Assembly: GCA_030035585.1 (NCBI GenBank)
Contig: CM057473.1
Coordinates: forward strand, 5,506,501-5,570,500
From: Dugong dugon
Taxonomy: Eukaryota; Chordata; Mammalia; Sirenia; Dugongidae
DNA: 64,000 bases
Direction: 5' to 3'
Shown here piece by piece: positions 54,225 to 64,000 of the stretch (its first letter is position 1; every line of letters begins with the position of its first letter). The translations under genes and the position numbers were made by a program. Under the pieces are notes generated by a model. That model saw nothing but the letters and a program-made list of their open reading frames with translations. It had not been told where the DNA came from and did not search any database.

Positions 54225-55012
54225 TGTTTGACTTTCTTTTGAATTACAAGTCAAAAAATAATTATCTAACAACCAAATCATTTCAAGTGATCTAATAATC
54301 AACAACTTGATTAAGTTATTCTTTGATCTTACTGGAAATAAAGAATGGCAAAATAATTGGTTACCTAGTTATTCGAATCTTTTACCATCTCAACTTCTAA
54401 GAATTACGCCAAAAACATTTGGACAATACTCACCAAATACTAGTAAGTGGACCTGTTACTGTTAACATAGAAAGACCGTTTTCAAGGAGCCAAAATTAGA
54501 CAGAACAGGCAAAAATGACCCCATACAATTGGAAATAATGCATTTTTACAAATAGTTGTGAACAAATGAAGTTTTGAACAAAATTTAAGTGATCTAGGAT
54601 GTCTCATAGGCCTTAAAAAGTCATTACAGGTGGACAGATGGTAAATTATTATGAGAATTATCATTGGCTGGTAATTTTATATATTTGTGAATCACTGTTG
54701 AGATTATATTTATGAATTTCATAGAAATAAAAGAACATACCAGTATCTCAGAGAGCAGAATTTATCCTAGTTGAAAGATATTCTGTTTTCAGATGAAAAT
54801 TAGCAGAATAAGGAAGAAAAAGTATTGGCCAGGTGTATTCAGAATAAATCTAATGTTCACCTGGGCTTCAGCTTCTGGAAGCTTGAATGGCCTAATGTCC
54901 ACTCCAACCTTGTCCTTGGCATCCCTGAGCTTCTCATTATTTGTGATTTTGTGATGGCTACCTGCTGTGTGACAATGTCAGTTATTCAAATAAGCCATGT
55001 TGTTGGGATTTA
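54225..55012. other. Unassigned AT-rich sequence
   Basis: No gene or named repeat. An RTE copy begins at 55026. Confidence 0.35.
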
Positions 55013-55025
55013 TAGTTATCTGAAT

Positions 55026-55270
55026 GTTGTTGTTAGGTGCTGTCCAGTCGGTTCTGACTGTACTTCTTCCAAGACAGATTTGTTTGTTTTCTTGGCAGTC
55101 CATGGTATATTCAATATTCTTGGCCAACACAACAATTCAAAGGCATCAATTCTTCTTCAGTCTTCCTTATTCATCGTCTAACTTCCACGTGCATATGAGG
55201 GGATTGACAACACCACGGCTTGGGTCAGGCGCACCTTGGTTTTCAAGGTGACATCTTTGCTTTCCAACAT
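55026..55270 (-). mobile_element. RTE 3' end with internal deletion
   Basis: About 36 bp of the 3' terminus (GTTGTTGTTAGGTGCTGTCC) is joined directly to ORF-end sequence (CTGTACTTCTTCCAAGACAG), skipping roughly 250 bp of 3' UTR. 13-bp perfect TSD TAGTTATCTGAAT at 55013-55025 and 55271-55283. Confidence 0.9.
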
Positions 55271-55533
55271 TAGTTATCTGAATATCCACTTTCAAATACA
55301 GGCAAGTAATTCAGATATAAATTGAAATGAGTAACTCACGGTTTGACATATTGAAATGCTATCTGCTAATCGAGGTACTCATGATCATAAGGGAAATATG
55401 TTTCAGTAATTAGTGATGATTGTGAAAGCTGTGAGTTTGGGGACCAAAATTATTAAGAACTGATAAGTTTTTAAATACAGAGAGAAATACATTAGCAATT
55501 AATCCAAATATTATGAGAGTGTATGCTATCTAA

Positions 55534-55690
55534 ATCAGTGTTTCTCAAACTTTAATGTGGACCCAAATCACTTGAGAGTTTCATTAAATTTTGGATTCAG
55601 TGGGCCTGGGGTCTGTCCTGACATTCCCCTTTCTAAGAAGCTCCTTGGAGGTGCTATTGCTAGTCTGAGGACCACGCTTTCAGTACTAAA
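55534..55690 (+). repeat. MER5A hAT relic, well preserved
   Basis: CAGTGTTTCTCAAACTTTAATG ... CAAATCACTTGAGAGTTTC ... TCTAAGAAGCTCCTTGGAGG ... GAGGACCACGCTTTCAGTAC. Confidence 0.75.
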
Positions 55691-55848
55691 GGCTAATAAC
55701 TTGAAGAGGAATATAATATCCTTTTTGAGTCAACGAATATTTAAAAAAAACTAATTTTGATAGAAGGCAAAAGGAAAGGATTAGCCTATACCTTGATTCT
55801 AATCTTTGTAGAATTGTTTATATTCTAACCTAAATAATAGGAAGTGGA

Positions 55849-55934
55849 GTCCTGGTGGCATAGTGGTTAAGAGCTCAGCGGTTAACCAAAAGGTCAGCCG
55901 TTCGAATCCACCAGTCACTCATTGGAAACCCTAC
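55849..55934 (+). mobile_element. AfroSINE, 3'-truncated
   Basis: Head and B-box (GTTCGAATCC) intact; stops at GGAAACCCTAC without the shared tail, which is unusual for a retroposon and implies a later deletion. Confidence 0.85.
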
Positions 55935-55939
55935 AATAT

Positions 55940-57980
55940 ACTCTTTAAGTATTATAATTAATTCTGATTATTAACTTCAATCAGATATATGTCTTTTGAG
56001 AAAAGTCCTAAGTGAAATTTCAATACATCTTGTGAGAATGTTAAAATATTAAAAAGCAATACCAGCAAATGATTTAAAGAAAAATAAGACACCCCAAAGA
56101 ATTTTTTTTCACTAGAAAAAATTCAAAACAATGGACTTTGGAAAAAATGCTTAAGAAAGACACTGACTTATAATTTTGAATTTATGGAATAAGTATAGGA
56201 AATTAGTGTTACAGACTGTCAGGATGAATTTTTTTTTTTTTTTTTTTAAAGACAATAGCTTTTTGAGATTTGCCCAAGGTATGACCTCAAGGTATAGATT
56301 TTCTTCTGGAATATATTTAAATTATAAGCTTAGTTAAATATTTTTTCCTGAGTTACATGCTGGCATTCCCCAAAGGATCAGAGATTTAAGTAAATGTGTT
56401 AATCTGCTTATATCTTACACATCAGGCGTTTAGACAGGCAGAAACAACCAAAAGCTGTTTTCTGAGGTTGATAATATGTTGTCTTAATAATGAACGCCAC
56501 CATGATTCTGCTTTACTTTCTTGCTGAGAGTCTCTGAAACTCATACAAAGAACATTATAATCTGATAGAAAAACATATTTGTACAAAGGAAAGGAAAATA
56601 AGGAAAAAAAAAGTGATTACAGTTACCAGTGACAACAAGATGACCATGACAAAGTTGGTGAGTGGCTCACTAATTATCTGCATTATGGTCCTTTGTTCTC
56701 ACCCTTCAGTTGTATGCTCAGGGCATAATTACAGCACAGAGTAATGCCACAGAATTATTGTCTATAATCAGAGAGATAGTGAGCTAATTAGGCCATTCTT
56801 CTCTAGCCAAGGACAAACTGCAGGACATAAAGAGAATTATGGAACTTCTTTGCCATGTGCTTATCTAAGATGTCCTACAAGAGGAAACTGCATTTATCCC
56901 ATGCTAGATGGTGCTTGAAAAAACATTAATATTGCAACGGGCAGATAATTCCAATATAGCAGCACTTCTGACTGCTTGCAGATGTTTAGTCTGCTCACCG
57001 GAACCTGTTAGCGAAGTAACCAAACTCATGCAAACATTTCTTCCGTGCTGTCTGCTTCCTGTCATTTTACTCTACAGGAGATGCTGAGCTGGCGTACCCG
57101 CAATGAAACGGGAGCTCTAGATGGTTCGTAGATAGTTTTTTGTCATCGTGAAAGTCAATAACACTCCTCCATTACCATCCAGAATCGTTTTTTTCTCAAG
57201 GGATTTAATGAAGCAACAAGTATGTGCAAAGATATTAGGAGTTAATGTACATATAAAAGTGAGGACGGCAATCCTAAGTCCATTTCTGAAAATATTCAGG
57301 AAGTATCTTCTTAAATTTCAGCTTGTGAGATTTCTTCTAAGAAGATGCATAATACCAATGACCACATCTTCAAGCGAGGTGTTGAAAAGGAGATGCCTTT
57401 TCCTTAGATTATGTTATAGAGGAAGAGAAGCTTAATAACTTGGCAACAGTTTTCTGTCCACCACATTGTTAGAGCTAGCAAAACATTACCTTGCCTTTGC
57501 ACTGGTGTGATCACAGTGACCATTTACTTAGTTCTGCAGATGTTGAGTTTAGTTACCTTAGAAACAGCCATGTGGTTGAGAATGTTCAGAAATTACTCTT
57601 CTGTACTAAAATGTCAAATATTTAACATTTATCTGCCAAATTTTTAATAAGAAAATAATAATATTTAAATAAAAATTCACATTTACTCCCGTAGACCACA
57701 ATTTTATTCTGTGATAGCGATATTTTGCTTTGGCCTTAGCTTCAGCTGAGTCTTCATTTTAACTTATGGCCATGTGGCTTTGATCAAAATATATCTTCAG
57801 TTCATTTTGAATACTAGGCTTGCATGTATACATTAATGATTGATGTTGAGTACATTTCTTTTACAGTAGATTTTATTACATGCCAACTGTATTAATTTAA
57901 ATATAATATGAACATGTTAAGGATAAATAATTGAACTTAAAATAATAAACCAGTGTCAACAAGATTTGTGTTCAAGTAAA
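55940..57980. other. 2-kb gene-free sequence poor in recent repeats
   Basis: Apart from a T-run at 56229-56248, no insertion of the afrotherian families is seen. Contains 56640-57130, which is not AT-extreme and holds no convincing ORF. Confidence 0.4.
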
Positions 57981-57990
57981 ATAAGAACCT

Positions 57991-58181
57991 ACCACGTGTC
58001 TGTCAGTTTTTCGTACTGTGGTGGCTTGTGTGTTGCTGTGATGCTGGAGGCTATGCCACTGGTATTTCAGATATCAGCAAGGTCAGCCATGGAGAGTAGG
58101 TTTCAAAAGACCTTTAAGACGAAGACAGATTAGGAAGAAAGGCCTGGTGATCTACTTCTGAAAATTAGCCAGTGAAAACCT
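57991..58181 (+). mobile_element. RTE 5'-end fragment
   Basis: CACGTGTCTGTCAGTTTTTCG ... CTACTTCTGAAAATTAGCC AGTGAAAACC is the 5' region of the RTE/composite element only. It ends abruptly where MLT1-like sequence starts. Confidence 0.75.
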
Positions 58182-58555
58182 AGAAGTCCTAAACCCTGAC
58201 ACCTGTGGAAGTGACCTTGGTTGGAAATAAGGTCTTTGAAGATTTATCATATGGAGTAAGCTTGGTCCTTATGCAATCTGAGTGGTGTTCTTATAAAAGA
58301 GAAGAAGAGACACAGAGACAGATAGGGAAGGACGGCCACGTGAAGATGCATCCACAAGCCAAGGAATGCTTGGGGCTACCAGAAGCTGGGAGAGACGAGA
58401 AAAGATCTTCCTCTAGAGACTTTGGAAGAAGCATGGCTCAGAAAAACACTGATTCAGACTTCTAGCCTACAGAACTATGAGACAATAAATTTCTGTTCTT
58501 ATATAATACCTAGTTTATGGCATTTTGTTACATCAGCTCCGGGAAATGGATACAG
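58182..58555 (+). repeat. MLT1-like (MaLR) LTR
   Basis: GAAGTCCTAAACCCTGACACC ... AATAAGGTCTTTGAAGATT ... CACAAGCCAAGGAATGC ... AGACAATAAATTTCTGTTC ... GTTACATCAGCTCCGGG in MLT1 order, missing the first bases. Confidence 0.8.
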
Positions 58556-58659
58556 ATGACTCCCCATTGGTGTGTTCACCATACATGTAATTACCATCAT
58601 TTTGTAAACACAGCTTAACTTTCAAGCTTCATCCCTTGCAAAACTTTGCCATACACCCT

Positions 58660-59727
58660 GTCCTCCCACTAGTCATTCATTCAACAAATAAGTTTTTGGG
58701 TACCTACTCCTTGTATTTTAGACAAAAATCACTGCACTTCTGGAACTTACATTTTAGTGGAGGGAGGGTTACACTAAGTAAGCATCAGAGCATGCGAGAT
58801 ACAGAAAAGTGCTTAGGAGAAAAAAATCGCAGAGGTTAGTGAGAGAGAGAGTGCCAGGGAGAGGATGTGATTTGAAGTAAGATGATTCAGGATGGTCTCC
58901 CTGAGAAGATGGTGTTCAAGAAAAGTCTTGAAAGAGGATGAAGTGTGACTCATGAGTATATCTGGGGAAAACATTTGAGGCATTGTGAAGAGCAAGTGTA
59001 AAGGCTGGGCTACGCTTAGTGTATTGAAGAAGAAAGGACTGGAGTCTGGCTAGAGGGGAGTGGCTAGTGGGAGATAAAGTCAGAGACTCCACCTCAAGGT
59101 TTTGGGTTTTTTCTCCAAGAAGGGAGCCTTTTGCAGGTTTTGGAGCAGAGGAGCTTCACAAGTTGATTTATATTATAGTAGGATCACTCCGGCTGCTACG
59201 TTGAGAATATCCTCCCATGGAGCAGGGTGGTCAAGGTGGGCGCAGGCCAGAGTGGAAGCAAGAAGATCAGCTGGGAGACTGATGACTATGGGCTATTGTA
59301 ATTAGCTCTTGGTGATAGCAGTGGAAATGGTGACATGTTTCACAGGTAGAATTGACCAGTTTTGCTGATCAATTGCATGAGAGGTGTTAAGTGTGGTTCC
59401 AAGGTTTAGTCTGAGAAATGGGATAGATGGAACTGCCTTAAATTGAGATGAAATAAGCGGCAAGAGAAGTGGGCCTACGAACAATCAGGAGCTAAATTTT
59501 GGACACTTTACGTTTGAGATGCAGATCAGACACCCAAGTGGAGATGTCAATTAGGTAGTTGGGCACTTGAGTCAAAGGAGAAGTCTGGGTCAGAGTTATA
59601 CACTTGAAGTTGTCTGCAATATAGATGAGTCTTTGAAGCCACAAGACTGGATGAAATCACTAAGTGTAGTATAGTGGGTATACGCTGAAGAGAAATGAGG
59701 TCCAAAGACAGAGTTTGGGTACTCTAT
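58660..59727 (+). repeat. Ancient LINE-derived repeat, family uncertain
   Basis: CTAGTCATTCATTCAACAAAT ... GGATGGTCTCCCTGAGAAG ... GGATCACTCCGGCTGCTACG ... GGCTATTGTAATTAGCTC. Same type as 3740 and 22310. Cut by the RTE insertion at 59735. Confidence 0.5.
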
Positions 59728-59734
59728 GTCAAAA

Positions 59735-60230
59735 GTGTTAAAAAGCAAAGATGTCACTTTGAGGACTAAGGTGTGCCTGACCCAACCCACGGTATTTTCA
59801 GTCACCTCATATGTATGTGAAAGCTGGACAATGAATAAGGAAGACCGAAGAAGAATTGATGTCTTCGAATTATGGTGTTAGTGAAGCATATTGAATATAC
59901 CATGGACTGCCAAAAGAACGAAAAAATCTATTTTGGAAGAAGTACAACCAGAATGCTCATTAGAAGCGACGATGGTGAGACTTCATCTTACGTACTTTGG
60001 ACATGTTATCTGGAGGGAGTAGTCCCTGAAGAAGGACATCACGCTTGGTAAAGTAGAGGTCAGTGAAAAAGAAGAAGACCCTCAACGAGATGGATTGACA
60101 CAGTGGCTGAAACTACGAGCGCAAACATATCAACGATTGTGAGAACAGGGTAGGATCGGGCAGTGTTTCATTCTGTCGTACATAGGGTCACTGTGAGTCA
60201 GAAGTGAGTCGAAGACACCTAAAAACAACG
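59735..60230 (+). mobile_element. RTE (BovB-like) LINE 3' portion
   Basis: About 496 bp including ORF-end sequence (GGACAATGAATAAGGAAGACC) and 3' UTR to CACCTAAAAACAACG. Short TSD TGTCAAAA at 59727-59734 and 60231-60238. Confidence 0.88.
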
Positions 60231-60269
60231 TGTCAAAATACCTACTAAACCATGACTCTCACTACTCTC

Positions 60270-60530
60270 TACCTTCATATACAATTTCTTTCTCCCTAGA
60301 ATATTCTCCTTGATTCTTTGTCCAACACAGTGTTACCATTTTGAAGCTTTCCAGAACTCTCTAGCTTGATTTAATACCCATTTCTGTCTTTCCTTGTCAC
60401 GTTACCTTGACATTGCTTACTTAAATGTTTATCACATGTATGATGCTTGAGGACAGGGAGTATGTTGCATTTCCATGACCTAATACATGGACAATATTCA
60501 ATTAGTATTTAGTAAACGAATGGAAGAAGT
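60270..60530 (+). repeat. L2-like 3' region
   Basis: GAATATTCTCCTTGATTC ... GCTTGAGGACAGGGAGTATG ... ATTCAATTAGTATTTAGTAAACGAATGG follows L2 3'-end order. Confidence 0.5.
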
Positions 60531-60619
60531 AGCACATGTAACGCAACTGGCTTATACACATACAATGGGAAACTAGAAAAGAGGTTTTGAATCTATAACT
60601 GTTTGAAAGAATGGGTCTT

Positions 60620-60780
60620 TTGTTACTGTAGGAGTAGTCCTAGATTTGGAGTCCAGTCTCTTCAGATGAAAATTGCTCCTTTATTTACTATCTGGCCATC
60701 TGAAAATAGTTCAATCTTTCCAAGCCTCAGTTTTCTATTCCACAACAAGCTATTCACAATTTTTAATTGCCACAGTAGAT
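60620..60780 (+). repeat. Possible MIR relic
   Basis: TTTCCAAGCCTCAGTTTTC is the most MIR-like part; the rest is diverged. Confidence 0.35.
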
Positions 60781-60799
60781 TATATGCATGGAAATGTCT

Positions 60800-61440
60800 G
60801 TAAACAGACACTACAAAATGGAAGATGTTATTTGTCTTTCCGGAAAGACATACAGTAGGAACCTGCCTTTGTCCCAGGGGTTCAGTATTAAGATAAGGCA
60901 TGTTCAGGATCAGAGTGTGCTGTGTCTCGACATGCTACTTATAGCTGATGCAGCGTATGGCAAGTGAGTTTCTATTATGGCAAATCTTTCATTTCAAGAA
61001 CTGTAATGCTCTACCTAGCTGCTATTACGTTTTATATGTTGTCAGTCACAGCCTCCAGAGCAAAGTATCAGAGTGACGTCAGATGCAGATTAAAAGAAGG
61101 TAGTACTGCCTCTGAATAAAAGTGATTGTGATGTTCATGAGTTGGACGCTTGGGTTGGCACTTGTTTTTCACCCTTGTGGTGTGCCAGTACACATTCGGA
61201 CGTGTTAAGCTGATTTTAGCCTGGGGTGTTCTGATGGAAGTCCGAACACAAGCTGCTCCAAAGAGTTGGGGCCAGATCAGGGAACTGGCTTCTCTTTCAT
61301 ATATGAATCACTTAGAGATCTCCTTAAATTCTCTTCTTTATGTGTGATCCTCCTCTACTCTGGGCAGGTACCTGTCTTCAGGAGTGAAAGCTCCCACGGC
61401 TTTATTGTCTCTCAAACTCATTTCAGCAAGATGTCCTTGC
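60800..61440. other. Unassigned sequence
   Basis: No gene or clear repeat. Confidence 0.35.
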
Positions 61441-61445
61441 GTCTG

Positions 61446-61634
61446 GGAGTCCCTGGGTGGCACAAACAGTTAACGTGCTGGGCTGCCAGTGGAAATGTTG
61501 AAGGTTCAAGTCCATGGAAAAAAGGATCTACTTCAAAATATCAGCCACTGAAAACCCTATGGAGCACAGTTCTACTCGGACAGACCCAGGAACACCATGA
61601 GTTGGAAACTTGTGGGCAACTGGTTTACTGGTTC
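61446..61634 (+). mobile_element. AfroSINE, long variant
   Basis: GAGTCCCTGGGTGGCACAAAC, GAAGGTTCAAGTCC and GGAGCACAGTTCTACTCGG. An open frame across it is chance. Confidence 0.85.
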
Positions 61635-61731
61635 TTTGCATCTGATGCTCTTTGTTAGCTCAGTAGAGGGGGTTGCTCTTCTCTTGCCCAGGTTTTTCTA
61701 CTTGCTATCATGGGAGGGAAGGTCTTTCTCA

Positions 61732-61775
61732 AGACTTGCCTTTCTTCCTAGTCTGTTTTAGTCTGGAAGCTAAGG
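61732..61775 (-). mobile_element. RTE 5'-end remnant
   Basis: CTTTCTTCCTAGTCTGTTTTAGTCTGGAAGCT only; both sides lost. Confidence 0.45.
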
Positions 61776-61883
61776 AAACATTTTATAACTGGCTAACAGA
61801 ACTAGGTGAAGCTATCCAAAATATACTGCCTTTCTAAAAAATGTCTTCAATTCCCAGATTTCAGAATCTGGAAACATTAACGT

Positions 61884-61923
61884 AACCGTGGCAGCACAGT
61901 GGTTAAGAGCTCGGCTGCTGGTA
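61884..61923 (+). mobile_element. AfroSINE head remnant
   Basis: CGTGGCAGCACAGTGGTTAAG AGCTCGGCTGC; the rest of the element is missing. Confidence 0.6.
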
Positions 61924-62466
61924 CGCCATTCTGTAAGTCAAACATTCTGGAAAGTGAATGCATTCAACCTCTCAGTTTCCACAAAGCCTTCATAATCCTG
62001 GGGAAAAGTATCTGTCAATAGTCTATTTTTTTTTCTTTTAAAATATTTAAATTTAATTTAAACTTTTGGTTTAATTAAAAATTACCTTATTCATATTAAC
62101 AGTAACTCATTTAGCAGTTTCTGAATACCCAGTTTCTCCCCAGAATTTTCTAAATGTATTCTAATTGCGGTCCATGACTGTTAGGCTAAAACTAATATTC
62201 AAATCCAACTGTTAACATTTCAATGGAATATTAGCATACATTTTGCCTCAGGTAATACGTAGCAAAGCTAATAACTATTTCTTTCTAAAAGTTTGACAAT
62301 CCCAAAGGCCCCTGTTAACATTCTCTGTCTTTAATGATATGCATAATCAAATAATACTGTCTCAGTTGTTTTTCTTTCTCATATAATTGCATTTTGGAAG
62401 TGCCATAGGTCATGAGGCCATGGTGCTCTTCTCTCTGTCTCTGAATGTATAATTTTATTCCATGAA
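61924..62466. other. Unassigned AT-rich sequence
   Basis: No gene or named repeat. Confidence 0.35.
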
Positions 62467-62477
62467 ATAATAACCAT

Positions 62478-63147
62478 CCACACTGAAACCAAACCCGTTG
62501 TCGCTGAGTTGATTCTGACTCATAGTGACCCTAGAGAACAGAGTAGAACTGCCCCACAGGGTTTCCAAGGAGCAGCTGGTGGATTCTAACTGCTGACCTT
62601 TTGGTTAGCAGCTGTCTTAGGCATCTAGTGCTGCTGTAACAGAAAGACCACAAGTGGATGACTTTTAACAAAGAGAAGTTTATTCTCTCACAGTCCAGTA
62701 GGCTACAAGTCCAAATTCAGGGCATCAGCTCCAAGAGAAGGCCTTCTGTCTCTATCAGCTCTGGAGAAGGTCCTTGTCATGCATCAGTCTTCCCTTGGTC
62801 TGGGAGCATCTCAGCGCAGGAACTTCAGGTGCAAAGGACGCACTCTGCTCCTGGCGTTGCTTTCTTGATGGTATGAGGTTCCCATGTGTCTCTGCTCACT
62901 TCTGTCTTTTATATCAGACACTAGCCAATCTTGTAGACCTCATCAGTATAACTGCCGCTAATCCATCTTAGTAGATCATAGTCATGGAATTTACAACACA
63001 TAAGGAAATCACATCAGATTACAAAATGGTACACAATTGCACAATACTGGGAATCATGACCCAGCCAAACTGACAGATATTTTTGGGGGACACAATTCAA
63101 TCCATGACAGAAGCCAAGCTCTTAACCATTGTGCCACCAGGGCTCTG
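62478..63147 (-). mobile_element. AfroSINE split by a solo LTR
   Basis: SINE 3' part at 62478-62612 (AACCCGTTGTCGCTGAG ... TTTTGGTTAGCAGC) and promoter end at 63115-63147 (CAAGCTCTTAACCATTGTGC). 11-bp perfect TSD ATAATAACCAT at 62467-62477 and 63148-63158 encloses the whole. Confidence 0.92.
62613..63109 (-). mobile_element. Solo LTR, MaLR-like, lineage-amplified, inside a SINE
   Basis: 497 bp, TGTCTTAG ... CCATGACA, with 5-bp flanks GCAGC (62608-62612) and GAAGC (63110-63114), one mismatch. The youngest layer at this spot. No internal sequence, so it arose by LTR-LTR recombination or inserted as a solo unit. Confidence 0.88.
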
Positions 63148-63189
63148 ATAATAACCATAGCTTATATTAATAGGTTTCTATTTCAAAAC

Positions 63190-63375
63190 GCTCTTCTCAG
63201 TGCTTTACATATATTAACTTATTTAATCCTTAAAATGCCCTTTGGAGTTAATGACTGTTAGTCTCCCCAGTAACAGATGAGGGACTGAGGCACAGAGAAG
63301 TTACACTTGGCCAAATATACACAAATGGTAAGTGACAAAGCTTGGCATTGAACCCAGGCCGACTGGCCATAGAGT
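63190..63375 (-). repeat. MIR SINE
   Basis: CAGATGAGGGACTGAGGCACAGAG ... GGCATTGAACCCAGGCCGAC is a clear antisense MIR. Confidence 0.8.
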
Positions 63376-64000
63376 TGGTGATCTTTAAAGGATGCTGACA
63401 TAATTTACTATCTAAACAGGAACATTCTTGAGAATGAGGAGTGGCAATGTTAATAATTACACCAACAGATGGGGGTACACGATCCCCCTAACTTTTATCC
63501 ACTGTGATTAACCTGCCTGACAGTGAAACAATGCATATAAATTGTATTATATTTATGATCTAGGTTAGTTCTCCATTTGGGTCAACATCAAAAGATGAGC
63601 GATGCCTGATCATGGAATAAAAAACAAAAAAACAAAACAGAATTGAGGGTAGACATTAGGAGAATAAGTTGAAGAGTGTGAAAAAATTATACTAGATGTA
63701 CCATGAGAATGAATTGTGAGTAATAGAAATATATAAAAATGATCGCATGAGGAATGGATAAGGACGATTAAAATATTATTAATGGCCAATAAATCAGACG
63801 GATGTTATGGGGAGAAAAAATACAGAACTGGCTTTTACAGCATCATTTTTTATACAAATACGAATAAATTTTTCTCAATTAACCCTGTAAGTTTGATGGC
63901 AGATGTGATCTAATTACCAACTGTATGCTGTTTTTCAAAGCAGGTGGACACAGACATAATTCTGCTTCTGTGGCTTCAGGGATTAATGGGAATACAGCTT
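63376..64000. other. Unassigned AT-rich sequence to the window edge
   Basis: No gene. An A-rich run lies at 63620-63640. Nothing else is recognised. Confidence 0.35.

Noticed and set aside
61266..61658. 130-codon frame
   Set aside because: Its second half is an AfroSINE and no coding signature is seen.

Overview
This is a mammalian, almost certainly afrotherian, nuclear window. The main evidence is the repeat content. It is crowded with tRNA-derived SINEs of the AfroSINE type (A-box-like TGGTGGCGCAGTGG, B-box-like GTTCGAATCC, body ending CTATGAGTCGGAATCGACT) and with an RTE/BovB-type LINE whose 3' end shares that tail. Both are hallmarks of Afrotheria, and the copies resemble those of elephants and their relatives. 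Older placental repeats (MIR, L2, MER5A/MER20 hAT relics, L1M, MLT1-type LTRs) fill much of the rest. There is no bacterial or organellar signal. Family names are recognised from memory, repeat edges are approximate unless a target-site duplication (TSD) is given, and species-level identity is inference.

The genes belong to one functional group: a stretch of the hair keratin-associated protein (KRTAP) cluster, high glycine-tyrosine class, orthologous to part of human 21q22.1. All are single-exon and on the + strand: KRTAP7-1 (11367-11627, intact), KRTAP8-1 (29514-29705, intact), a KRTAP8-like gene broken by one frameshift (36915-37113), a second KRTAP8-like gene broken by one frameshift (41651-41843), and a heavily decayed KRTAP20/19/6-type gene (50376-50607). 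The order 7-1, 8-1, then 20/21-type matches the human cluster read in reverse. Each locus has a TATA box or its decayed remnant 80-92 bp before the ATG. Two of five loci are intact, which would fit a lineage with reduced hair.

Layout: 1-11 kb is repeats, including a three-layer nested insertion at 0.4-1.75 kb, an RTE copy with reverse-transcriptase sequence at 2.8-3.7 kb and a solo LTR at 9.9-10.4 kb. KRTAP7-1 lies at 11.3-12.1 kb. 12-29 kb is gene-free and SINE-dense. KRTAP8-1 lies at 29.4-30.0 kb. 30-36 kb is gene-free and includes an unassigned block at 33.55-34.6 kb. The two broken KRTAP8 paralogues are at 36.8-42.4 kb, separated by an L1 3' end and a solo LTR. 42-50 kb holds the longest RTE copy (45.9-47.0 kb) and an old LTR-like repeat. 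The KRTAP20-type relic is at 50.3-50.8 kb. 51-64 kb is gene-free and ends with a solo LTR inserted inside a SINE.

No multi-exon gene, functional tRNA, rRNA or CRISPR array was seen. I did not find a new biological system. The more informative observations are the decay pattern of the KRTAP paralogues, the dated nested insertions, a composite RTE-derived element family of about 390 bp, a lineage-amplified MaLR-like LTR, and a perfect 17-bp inverted repeat at 26.6 kb.
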